Shown piece after piece: positions 6,762-12,276 of a DNA stretch of 12,276 nt; the stretch's first letter is position 1, and every line of letters starts with the position of its first letter. The stretch is from contig DEHO01000064.1 in NCBI GenBank assembly GCA_002351955.1, positions 15,084 through 27,359 of the forward strand, written 5' to 3'. The notes under the pieces were generated by a model, which had not been told where the DNA came from, ran no database searches, and was given only the letters and a program-made list of their open reading frames with translations. The stretch comes from Flavobacteriales bacterium UBA2798 (lineage in GTDB: Bacteria; Bacteroidota; Bacteroidia; Flavobacteriales_D; UBA2798). Made by a program: the position numbers and the translations under genes.

Positions 6762-6869
6762 TAATTCTGTCCCATTGTCTAAAATCCGATAATGTTCTAC
6801 CTATAATTCACTATTTCGAGATTTACCCGATGTTTTTCGCTACTTGCGCTCTTATTAAAACACGCTGTG
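6762..6869. other. 108-bp convergent gap between phage-like block and Rhs cluster
   Basis: The + strand ATPase gene and the - strand lipoprotein gene end facing each other here. I see no gene, no clear hairpin terminator, no tRNA remnant and no repeat shared with elsewhere in the window. It marks the change of coding strand and of base composition, so it may be an element boundary. Confidence 0.5.
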
Positions 6870-7358
6870 CTACTTAGTTTTGGTATTTGGTGGACAGCTT
6901 TCTAAATCCCAAAAATTATTGTGCCTCTTATAGGAAATATTAACGTCGTCAAAACTCAATATATATAGTTTTTGGCTATCGGGATTCCAATTAACCTCCT
7001 TAAGATTTAATTCAATAAATAAGCTGATGACTTTTGAGGTTCTATCAAATAATTTTTCAAAATTTTCATTATTTTCTAAATTTTCAGCAAACTCTAATTT
7101 TGAAGCCTTCCGCGTTAAAAAATAGTAGGCTGTCCCAGTACTGTCTTGCGAAAACTCATATGAAATTAAAATCAATTCATTATTTCGATATCCCAAGTCG
7201 AAGTGCATAAATTGTGCTAAAGTTTCATCGCTAAAGCTTGAGGCTAGTTTCTTCTCTTTCTCACAATTTACCAAATCATTAGATTCGTTCATTTCTTTTG
7301 CAATATTTGAATCGCATGCAAATAGACAAAACAAGATTAATATATTTAATGTCTTCAT
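6870..7358 (-). CDS. Predicted lipoprotein, candidate immunity protein for the adjacent Rhs toxin tip
   Basis: The 162-residue product begins MKTLNILILFCLFACDS, a signal peptide with lipobox L12-F-A-C15, so it is probably lipidated and kept in the envelope. The rest is a small soluble domain rich in acidic residues (for example FAENLENNENFEKLFD and LNLKEVNWNPDSQKLYILSFDDV), with no recognised family. It starts 2 bp after the stop of the Rhs tip gene, the standard place for the cognate immunity gene in polymorphic-toxin loci. A membrane-tethered immunity protein would fit a toxin acting in, or entering through, the periplasm. The immunity role is inferred from position only. Confidence 0.75.
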   Translation of the reverse strand: MKTLNILILFCLFACDSNIAKEMNESNDLVNCEKEKKLASSFSDETLAQFMHFDLGYRNNELILISYEFSQDSTGTAYYFLTRKASKLEFAENLENNENFEKLFDRTSKVISLFIELNLKEVNWNPDSQKLYILSFDDVNISYKRHNNFWDLESCPPNTKTK

Positions 7359-7360
7359 AA

Positions 7361-8338
7361 TTAATTTTCCTTTTCCGGTTCCTTATTTTCTCTTTGCCAA
7401 TTAAAGCCAGCCCCTATAGACTTTTGGTCATCCGCAGAATCTAACTGACGTTCTTCCATTGGTTTTCCTTGATTATTTACGTCATTGAAAATATTATTTA
7501 CATGTGCACCTGCTTTGGCAAGTTTTTCCGGCACTCCTAATGCACTAGCTGCTGCACCCCACAGGAAATTTCCAAAATTATAGTTATTGTGAGCCACTAA
7601 TCCATCTTTCAAAGAATAAGTCAAGTATAACCTATCGCCGGCAATCATACCTCTGTTTCCACTAAATATTTCACCTGAAGTTGAAAGAAAATCAGTAGCA
7701 CCATCGTTTTGTGCATAATTACTATGGTTATTCAGATACTCCGTACCGGTAATAATTCCTTGGTTTTCTTTATTGTAAGCTCCTGATTTTTTTAATGCTT
7801 TATGAATTTGCTTATTTGAGGGAAAAACAACTCTTGTAATTTTCCCATCTCTAATCGCTTTAGAGTCATTAATTGGATCGGCGAATGAAAATGATGCAAC
7901 GTTTTCTGCTTTTTCAATATTAAATTTTTCTCCGAAAATCTCAAATTGAATTTTGGTAACTTTCACAATCATTCCCACAGAACCAGGTTTATCAAGATCA
8001 GTCATCCCTATATATTTACCTGTTTTCCTGTCAAATCGATATGTTGTATCTCCAAGCACATCAACGTTAATGATAGGATTATTTGCAAAACAAGTATAAG
8101 AACTAATAAACGAAACTCCTTTAGGATCAATATTCCATCTTCTTCCCAACCTCGAATCGTATTGCCAATACTCCGCTGTATAAGAGTTTCCAGCCCCAGC
8201 AATCTCATCATTTTTCTCTTGCCCATTGAACCCATACCTGTACTGATCCTGGCTTCCATTCCTCCCGGGCATCAGCATCCCGAAGGGGTTGTGGCTTGGG
8301 TAAGAGCAATGGCAAAATATGGGGATATTCAAATTCAT
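7361..8338 (-). CDS. Orphan Rhs tip with C-terminal toxin domain resembling polymorphic toxin type 44
   Basis: Residues 17-96 are the end of a Bacteroidota Rhs core: NPFGMLMPGRNGSQDQYRYG (17-36), NGQEKNDEI, YDSRLGRRWNIDPKG (60-74) and FANNPIINVDVLG (84-96). Only 16 residues precede it instead of the many hundred of a full Rhs protein, so this is a tip without its shell. The variable part (97-325) starts DTTYRFDRKTGKYIG and ends with FGNFLWGAAASALGVPEKL (255-273), GAH (277-279), QLDSADDQKSIGAGFNW (298-314); from memory this resembles polymorphic toxin type 44 (Ntox44), but a profile search is needed. The ATG overlaps the stop of the upstream gene (ATGA) and may give coupled translation of a short product. 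Whether it is expressed or a silent donor for tip exchange is open. Confidence 0.75.
   Translation of the reverse strand: MNLNIPIFCHCSYPSHNPFGMLMPGRNGSQDQYRYGFNGQEKNDEIAGAGNSYTAEYWQYDSRLGRRWNIDPKGVSFISSYTCFANNPIINVDVLGDTTYRFDRKTGKYIGMTDLDKPGSVGMIVKVTKIQFEIFGEKFNIEKAENVASFSFADPINDSKAIRDGKITRVVFPSNKQIHKALKKSGAYNKENQGIITGTEYLNNHSNYAQNDGATDFLSTSGEIFSGNRGMIAGDRLYLTYSLKDGLVAHNNYNFGNFLWGAAASALGVPEKLAKAGAHVNNIFNDVNNQGKPMEERQLDSADDQKSIGAGFNWQRENKEPEKEN
8231..8306 (-). repeat. Rhs-core homology block, copy A (76 bp)
   Basis: This block matches 10346-10421 at 65 of 76 positions by eye, with a 25-bp exact run at 8268-8292 versus 10383-10407. It encodes the SY..xNPFGMLMPGRNGSQ.QYRYG part of the Rhs core. 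On its far side (above 8306) the sequences stop matching, which marks the cassette's recombination edge. Confidence 0.85.
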
Positions 8339-9381
8339 TTAGTTAAGAATAAGAAGTTATGCCTAAATAAAGAAGAAAAAATACCCCAATCTGAACTTAA
8401 TATCATAAATTCATCTCGAGATGTTCTTTTTAAAAGGCTATCTATTAATTTGTTATTTTCTGGATATGAAAATGGCGCTAAACAAATTTCCTGCATTTTT
8501 ACTTCCTGCATTTTTGAAGATTCAAAAAGTGTCGAACAATTGAAAGATATATTTGCCTTAATAAGTCGTTGCACCAATGGTTGAAACCCGATTACTTCTT
8601 CTTTTTCGAAAGAAATATGTGCTAAGCCAAATGCTCCAAAATACTTAGAATCACCGTTATAATTTTTTATTATATTTTGAGTTATATATAGTTCTCTCCA
8701 ATTATATGCCTTGTTTATATTATTTTCATTAATAAGTGAATAAAATTTATTGGAATGGTTTAAGTCATCTATTATTAAGGATAAGTAATTGTTATTGATT
8801 TTATTAAAATAAACACTATCTGAAACAATTGATGATAAGTAGGGTGAAATTTCTCTATTTTCAAATTTATTCTCGGTTAACCACTTATACTTATTAATCA
8901 CCTCAATATTAAAATTAGGTTCTTTTTTTATTATGTCATAAATAGCAGATATAGACAAGTACAAGGCGCCTTCAATGTCTACTGGTATTATTTGTATTTG
9001 TCCATTGATAATTTCTTTTTTATTATCAAAAAGGAAATTCAGTGAATTATAATTTTTACGAATTATTTTTTTTATATTTTTATTTAAATAATTCGAGCGT
9101 TTGGTAATTTCATCAAAAATGTATTTTGTTGAATAAGAGCATTCATAAAAAACATTTTTGAGACGATACCTATTATATAAGTATCGAAAAACTATTTGTT
9201 CAATTTTACTGGATTTCTTAGAATAGTGTATCCCACCAAATAGAAAAATATCAATTGAATCTGAAATGTTTATATTTAAGTTTTGATTAGTATCCTTTAA
9301 ATTAAAATATTTTTCTTCAGGAATTGATTTAAATGATGAAAAGATGGAAGTTAATAAAAGTATAAACGTTAACCGTAACAT
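8335..9381 (-). CDS. Exported EreA/ChaN/TraB-like protein
   Basis: The 348-residue product starts with a signal peptide (MLRLTFILLLTSIFSSFKS). It shows the spaced pattern of the erythromycin-esterase/ChaN/TraB-TIKI fold: DIFLFGGIHYS (44-54; H52), NVFYECS (76-82; E80), IPVDIEGAL (132-140; D135, E137), NWRELYI (227-233; R229, E230) and GAFGLAHISF (249-258; H255). Family members bind metal or catalyse hydrolysis near these His/Glu residues; the substrate is unknown. ATG 9381 was preferred to a TTG at 9429 because it starts exactly at the signal peptide. The 106 bp above it (9382-9487) hold no other gene and are very AT-rich. It lies directly after one Rhs tip, in the immunity position, and its stop overlaps the start of the next tip. 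Immunity, toxin accessory or independent cargo are all possible. Confidence 0.65.
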   Translation of the reverse strand: MLRLTFILLLTSIFSSFKSIPEEKYFNLKDTNQNLNINISDSIDIFLFGGIHYSKKSSKIEQIVFRYLYNRYRLKNVFYECSYSTKYIFDEITKRSNYLNKNIKKIIRKNYNSLNFLFDNKKEIINGQIQIIPVDIEGALYLSISAIYDIIKKEPNFNIEVINKYKWLTENKFENREISPYLSSIVSDSVYFNKINNNYLSLIIDDLNHSNKFYSLINENNINKAYNWRELYITQNIIKNYNGDSKYFGAFGLAHISFEKEEVIGFQPLVQRLIKANISFNCSTLFESSKMQEVKMQEICLAPFSYPENNKLIDSLLKRTSRDEFMILSSDWGIFSSLFRHNFLFLTK

Positions 9382-9487
9382 GTTTTTTTCTAATTCGAAA
9401 AGATTGTCATTCAACAAATAAAAATTCAATATATAATATCTATAAATTAGTTGTAAATCATTGATAAAATTTTAAATATACTATAGA

Positions 9488-10573
9488 TTATAGGATCGAT
9501 TTTATTAATTTTATTAGAGGAGCAATTTTATATGTTTTAAAATGAAATTTTACTTCAACCCCACTAATTTTTAGGGCATGACCAAATGAGATCCAATTTT
9601 CATACCCTTTATTGTTTTTCCATCTTATTGCCAATAGAGAATGCTCCATATTTTTGTAGATTCTTTTTACACCAGGAATATCAGGATAAATGTAGTTGCG
9701 TTCCTGAAAGAAGAAATTATAATTTCTCCAATCACCTAGCCCCCAAGAAATAAATGATATTCGATTCGGACCACCATCACCTGAAAGATCATTTATAGCC
9801 CCCCAACGCACTTTAATTTTAGGCCAGTTTAACTTAAATGTGATCAATTTCTCAGGTGTTTGAGGAGTAGGATCTTCATGTCCATGACTTTGCGCCCGCT
9901 CTTTACCAAATACCCAAAGTTTATTATGCTCTTTGAAATTATCACTTCCATTTATAAATTCCCTTTGTTCTCCACCATCTCTTAATCTTCTAGCATCTTT
10001 ATCGAACGTCATAATATGAGTGATAGGATTACCTGAAGCATCCACATCATTTTTTCTTCTATTAAATTCAGCTCTGAAATTTTTGTTAAACAATCTAAGG
10101 AAAAGACTTCTTGCCCACCTGCCGATTTTTTTAAAAATACCAGTATTAGAAGTTCCATATTCTACAACATTGCCCAATGGATCATTAAGAGCTATTGGAT
10201 TATTATCCATACTACAATAAGGACTTTGCCATGATTGCGTAACTGGATCCAAACTAAACCACCTTCCAATCCTTGTGTCCAATAGGCGATAATGTGTAGA
10301 GTAATCATTTTCTACAATTTCGTTTTCCTTTTCAGAACCCTGATACCCATACCTATACTCATCCTGACTACCATTCCTTCCCGGCATCAGCATCCCGAAG
10401 GGGTTGTAATTTAGATAAGAGATAGAGGTTAAGTGTGAAGAGTATGATGAGGACCAAAAAAATGGTGGAGAGCTAATTGATTGGGGCTGGCGATGTGACC
10501 TTGAATAACAGGCGGGGTATTTTATGCCTGAAAACGGCTTAGGAAGGCTATTTACGGGGTTTTCAATCCTCAT
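9488..10573 (-). CDS. Orphan Rhs tip with an unrecognised C-terminal toxin domain
   Basis: Residues 57-135 are an Rhs core end: NPFGMLMPGRNGSQDEYRYG (57-76), YRLLDTRIGRWFSLDP (95-110), SPYCSMDNNPIALNDPLG (117-134). The following 226 residues (NVVEYGTSNTGIFKKIGRW...) are not a family I recognise; they include basic stretches (RAEFNRRKND), AQSHGHEDPTPQTPEKLITF, and WGAINDLSGDGGPNRISFISWGLGDW with a closing FKTYKIAPLIKLIKSIL. The first 55 residues (Ser/Pro-rich, no Rhs repeats) look like intergenic DNA read by chance, so the true start is uncertain; an in-frame TAA lies about 10 codons above the ATG, so no upstream shell is joined. This is a detached tip, either silent or made as a short protein. 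The next gene downstream is the Ere-like gene. Confidence 0.7.
   Translation of the reverse strand: MRIENPVNSLPKPFSGIKYPACYSRSHRQPQSISSPPFFWSSSYSSHLTSISYLNYNPFGMLMPGRNGSQDEYRYGYQGSEKENEIVENDYSTHYRLLDTRIGRWFSLDPVTQSWQSPYCSMDNNPIALNDPLGNVVEYGTSNTGIFKKIGRWARSLFLRLFNKNFRAEFNRRKNDVDASGNPITHIMTFDKDARRLRDGGEQREFINGSDNFKEHNKLWVFGKERAQSHGHEDPTPQTPEKLITFKLNWPKIKVRWGAINDLSGDGGPNRISFISWGLGDWRNYNFFFQERNYIYPDIPGVKRIYKNMEHSLLAIRWKNNKGYENWISFGHALKISGVEVKFHFKTYKIAPLIKLIKSIL
10346..10421 (-). repeat. Rhs-core homology block, copy B (76 bp)
   Basis: Partner of the block at 8231-8306, with 65 of 76 positions identical. Divergence begins above 10421. Protein similarity continues downstream of the block to about the ...DPLG/DVLG end of each core, then stops abruptly where the unique domains begin. 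Confidence 0.85.
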
Positions 10574-10595
10574 GGAGGTGAATGTAACAAATATC

Positions 10596-10790
10596 TTAAA
10601 CCTTTGAAAGTGGCTTGTTTATTTTAATTGCCTCTATAATCGTCATTTTCTTAAATGGAAAGATAAATCTTCTTCTTGCTTTTTCAAGACTACGAAATTT
10701 AGTAATTCTAATAGTAGCTATTTTCGGGGGAGTCTTCATATGGACACCGTTGTAGGTTTTGAAGTAATATCCTAATTGGGTAAAAGTCAT
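10596..10790 (-). CDS. Doubtful 64-aa ORF, possible gene remnant
   Basis: The product begins MTFTQLGYYFKTYNGVHMKT and is very basic (KFRSLEKARRRFIFPFKK). I recognise no family. Its first codons (ATGACTTTTaCcCAA) closely resemble those of the 208-aa membrane protein upstream (ATGACTTTTgCgCAA), which may be chance or a sign of a degraded duplicate. There is no convincing ribosome-binding signal. It could be a remnant immunity gene or non-coding. Confidence 0.25.
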   Translation of the reverse strand: MTFTQLGYYFKTYNGVHMKTPPKIATIRITKFRSLEKARRRFIFPFKKMTIIEAIKINKPLSKV

Positions 10791-10833
10791 GCATATTTGA
10801 AAAAAACCTTTCTTAAAAAGATACAGATTCGAT

Positions 10834-10847
10834 AATTGACGTCAATT
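10834..10847. promoter_or_regulatory. Perfect 14-bp palindrome AATTGACGTCAATT
   Basis: A perfect inverted repeat with no loop centred on GACGTC, overlapping the stop codon (10842-10844) of the membrane protein gene and followed on the + strand by a short T run (10846-10850). Such symmetry suits a dimeric protein-binding site better than a hairpin terminator, since there is no loop. No protein is assigned to it. Confidence 0.35.
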
Positions 10848-11468
10848 TTTATCAGCGTAAGTGAAATTGTAATTATCCATTAACCTACAAAATTTTTCTC
10901 TTTCAGCTAAACTTAATGGAAAATACACTATGCTATTTGGCAAAAGAGAGGTCCAGTGAATTAAGGGATGATAATATCCTTTATCATATTTGTAATCAAT
11001 TCCCTCTTCAAATAAATACCCCCCATACTCTTTATCAATTATAAATTTCACCTTATTAGTGAAAACCACATTAATATCACCATTAAAATAACATGAAATA
11101 TAACCTCCCTGATCATTAAATACAATTTTAACGGTCTTTTTCCCAATGTAACGTTGAAAAACAGTTCTAAATAATTTTCCGATCAAAATCATACCCATCA
11201 ATGAAGAAATGAATAAATACCCTTCTATCAATGTCCCTATAAATAAATATGCAAAAGATGCAATTATTAAACTATACGAAAAGAGCAACATGTAGGCATA
11301 ATTCGATCTTTTAAAAGAACTATATTGAATGATAATTGTCGAGTTGGTATCTTTATTTATGTCTGAAATCAGAGCCTTTTTAAGTAACTTTTTTCGCTTG
11401 AAATAATTAGGCGACAAAAGTGCCAAATATACAATTGTGAAAGGAATATCAACTTGCGCAAAAGTCAT
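10842..11468 (-). CDS. Membrane protein with two TM segments, candidate immunity or partner protein
   Basis: The 208-residue product has a basic N-terminal region (YFKRKKLLKKALISDINKD, 22-40), two adjacent hydrophobic segments (about 58-79 and 84-101), then a soluble C-terminal half (KTVKIVFNDQGGYISCYFNG...YHPLIHWTSLLPNSIVYFPLSLAEREKF) that looks beta-rich. The start ATG shares ATGA with the stop of the upstream gene, so the two are probably translationally coupled. No family is recognised. In a polymorphic-toxin locus, membrane proteins just behind a toxin tip are commonly immunity proteins against membrane- or periplasm-active toxins, and that is the leading but unproven reading here. The first 57 residues lack a signal peptide. 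Confidence 0.65.
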   Translation of the reverse strand: MTFAQVDIPFTIVYLALLSPNYFKRKKLLKKALISDINKDTNSTIIIQYSSFKRSNYAYMLLFSYSLIIASFAYLFIGTLIEGYLFISSLMGMILIGKLFRTVFQRYIGKKTVKIVFNDQGGYISCYFNGDINVVFTNKVKFIIDKEYGGYLFEEGIDYKYDKGYYHPLIHWTSLLPNSIVYFPLSLAEREKFCRLMDNYNFTYADKN

Positions 11469-11836
11469 TTACGGCATTTTATGTTTATTAGAGGATACGG
11501 ACTCTCCAAAATACTGTCTCTTTTTTCTTCTAAAGATATACATATCTCAGAAATAATTATTCTACTTTGTTGATGAATAGTCATGAAGTTTTTCTCCATT
11601 TTAATTTCTTCACAGACTTTATTTCTGCATAGAAATTTCTGATTTCCCAGATCATAATAGTATGCAATAGTAAATCCCTTTAAAACACCAGTTTCTTTAA
11701 ATGGGGTTGATAAAAATTCAATGGTATCTCCAAGAGCAATACTGAATGGATCTTTCCCTTTCAAACAAATATTTGCAACCCCTTCATATTTAAATGAAAG
11801 AAGGAGTAAAAGGTTTAAATAAATCAGGATCTTCAT
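11465..11836 (-). CDS. Small exported protein (123 aa), candidate immunity protein
   Basis: The product starts with a signal peptide (MKILIYLNLLLLLSFKYEGVA) with likely cleavage near residue 21-22. The mature part of about 100 residues has cysteines at 24, 70, 75 and 121, which could form disulphides in the periplasm, and a beta-like pattern (DTIEFLSTPF, VLKGFTIAYYYDLG). No lipobox and no known family were seen. It begins 2 bp after the stop of the C-terminal tip running in from the window edge, the same spacing as the lipoprotein gene at 7358 behind its tip, and both start ATGAAG. This position suggests immunity to that tip. It overlaps the next gene by ATGA. Confidence 0.65.
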   Translation of the reverse strand: MKILIYLNLLLLLSFKYEGVANICLKGKDPFSIALGDTIEFLSTPFKETGVLKGFTIAYYYDLGNQKFLCRNKVCEEIKMEKNFMTIHQQSRIIISEICISLEEKRDSILESPYPLINIKCRK

Positions 11837-11838
11837 AT

Positions 11839-12276
11839 TTAAAATTTAAAAGTCGAATTAAATGGAACTGATGTAGCGCCTGCAAGAGAGGATATTGTGA
11901 ATGCACCAAAATATGTTAATGGTGTAGAGGGGTTAAGAGTTGAATACATCAAATTTGACGAAAAACCAAATCCAAAATCAATTATAAATTGTGACGGGGT
12001 TTTATTTAATAAAGTTCTGTATCCATTTGCAAAGGAATAATCAAATGATGCATCTAATCCGGAATATAGTAATGCTCCTTTATAATTTCCTGTCTTCGCA
12101 CCAAAATATGCAAATAGTGGTCCAGTCCAATCAATCTGGGAGAAATCCCATTTATTTGCCATTCCTTGACCGAAAACGTTTGCACCTGCGGCAAGCAACG
12201 AAAAATGTAATGATTTTCCTAAAGGTCCAAGAAGCGCGAACTGTTCTGGATATAAGGGAACTAATGGTGGATCATA
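11839..12276 (-). CDS. C-terminal part of a probable Rhs/polymorphic-toxin protein (5' end outside window)
   Basis: The frame is open to the window edge; the first visible residues are YDPPLVPLYPEQFALLGPLG, followed by KSLHFSLLAAGANVFGQG, FSQIDWTGPLFAYFGAKTGNYKGALLYSG, and a Gly/Ser/Phe-rich, partly hydrophobic end (IIDFGFGFSSNLMYSTLNPSTPLTYFGAFTISSLAGATSVPFNSTFKF). The FSQIDWTG... stretch resembles the glycine-rich hydrophobic segments seen near the ends of Bacteroidota Rhs-type toxins. No catalytic motif is visible, so this may be a pretoxin or membrane-active tip. A TTG at 12198 is in frame but the coding pattern continues above it, so the gene is treated as truncated. It is followed at 2 bp by the small exported protein. 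Confidence 0.55.
   Translation of the reverse strand, partial: YDPPLVPLYPEQFALLGPLGKSLHFSLLAAGANVFGQGMANKWDFSQIDWTGPLFAYFGAKTGNYKGALLYSGLDASFDYSFANGYRTLLNKTPSQFIIDFGFGFSSNLMYSTLNPSTPLTYFGAFTISSLAGATSVPFNSTFKF

Larger units (their letters stand above)
6870..12276 (-). other. Polymorphic-toxin (Rhs-type) cassette cluster
   Basis: All credible genes from 12276 down to 6870 lie on the - strand. Two are short Rhs C-terminal tips (about 80 residues of Rhs core plus a unique domain) without the large N-terminal Rhs repeat shell, a third C-terminal end runs in from the window edge, and each is followed by one or more small exported or membrane genes. Arrays of displaced toxin tips with immunity genes behind a complete polymorphic-toxin gene are well described; new tips replace the active one by recombination at the conserved core. 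The full-length gene would lie beyond 12276 if this is such an array. The cluster is clearly AT-richer than the left block. Confidence 0.7.

Noticed and set aside
6762..6869. tRNA or attachment-site remnant at the block junction
   Set aside because: No cloverleaf-like arms, no T-loop motif and no repeat matching another part of the window were found.
7946..8584. Long + strand open frame (212 codons) across two - strand genes
   Set aside because: It runs antisense to the Rhs core and the end of the Ere-like gene, whose protein motifs are clear; its own translation is Ile/Pro/Ser-rich and shows no domain.
9382..9429. TTG start at 9429 for the Ere-like protein
   Set aside because: It would place 16 polar residues ahead of a clean signal peptide that begins exactly at ATG 9381.
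10408..10573. Residues 1-55 of the second Rhs tip as a genuine N-terminal domain
   Set aside because: Ser/Pro-rich sequence without Rhs repeats, signal peptide or recognised motif; more likely non-coding DNA in frame with the tip.

Overview
The window looks like Bacteroidota DNA. Most genes lack a Shine-Dalgarno and are preceded by A/T-rich leaders ending near TAAAATTT-ATG, the Rhs cores are of the Bacteroidota type (NPFGMLMPGR...YRYG...LGR...DP...NNPI), and the proteins are rich in Lys, Asn and Ile. No rRNA, tRNA, CRISPR array or insertion sequence was seen.

Left block, about 1-6761, mostly on the + strand: a tightly packed phage- or phage-plasmid-like region. It holds the C-terminal part of a peptidoglycan-binding protein, a T7-lysozyme-like amidase, a membrane-anchored L,D-transpeptidase-like protein, a small unknown, a two-TM holin-like protein, a TM-coiled-coil-TM protein that resembles a spanin, and a second small two-TM protein. 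Together these read as a host-envelope or lysis cassette. One membrane protein gene (3223-3690) runs against this order. A D12-class adenine methyltransferase and a 725-residue protein with a RadA/Sms-like ATPase core follow, sharing an ATGA start/stop.

Right block, about 6870-12276, entirely on the - strand and more AT-rich: a cluster of displaced polymorphic-toxin modules. Read in the direction of transcription it holds the C-terminal end of a protein cut by the window edge, a small secreted protein, a two-TM protein (ATGA-coupled), a doubtful 64-residue ORF, an orphan Rhs tip with an unrecognised toxin domain, an EreA/ChaN/TraB-like exported protein, a second orphan Rhs tip (ATGA overlap) whose C-terminus resembles polymorphic toxin type 44, and a lipoprotein in the immunity position. 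The two Rhs tips share a 76-bp DNA block (65/76 identical by eye), the expected substrate for recombination that swaps toxin tips.

The two blocks meet tail to tail in a 108-bp gap (6762-6869) where base composition changes. Whether the toxin cluster is cargo of the element or flanking chromosome cannot be decided from this window. The most interesting items are the orphan Rhs tip cluster with its Ere-like partner, the compact lysis-like cassette with two holin-like proteins and a spanin-like protein, the reverse-strand membrane gene, and the altered RadA-like ATPase.
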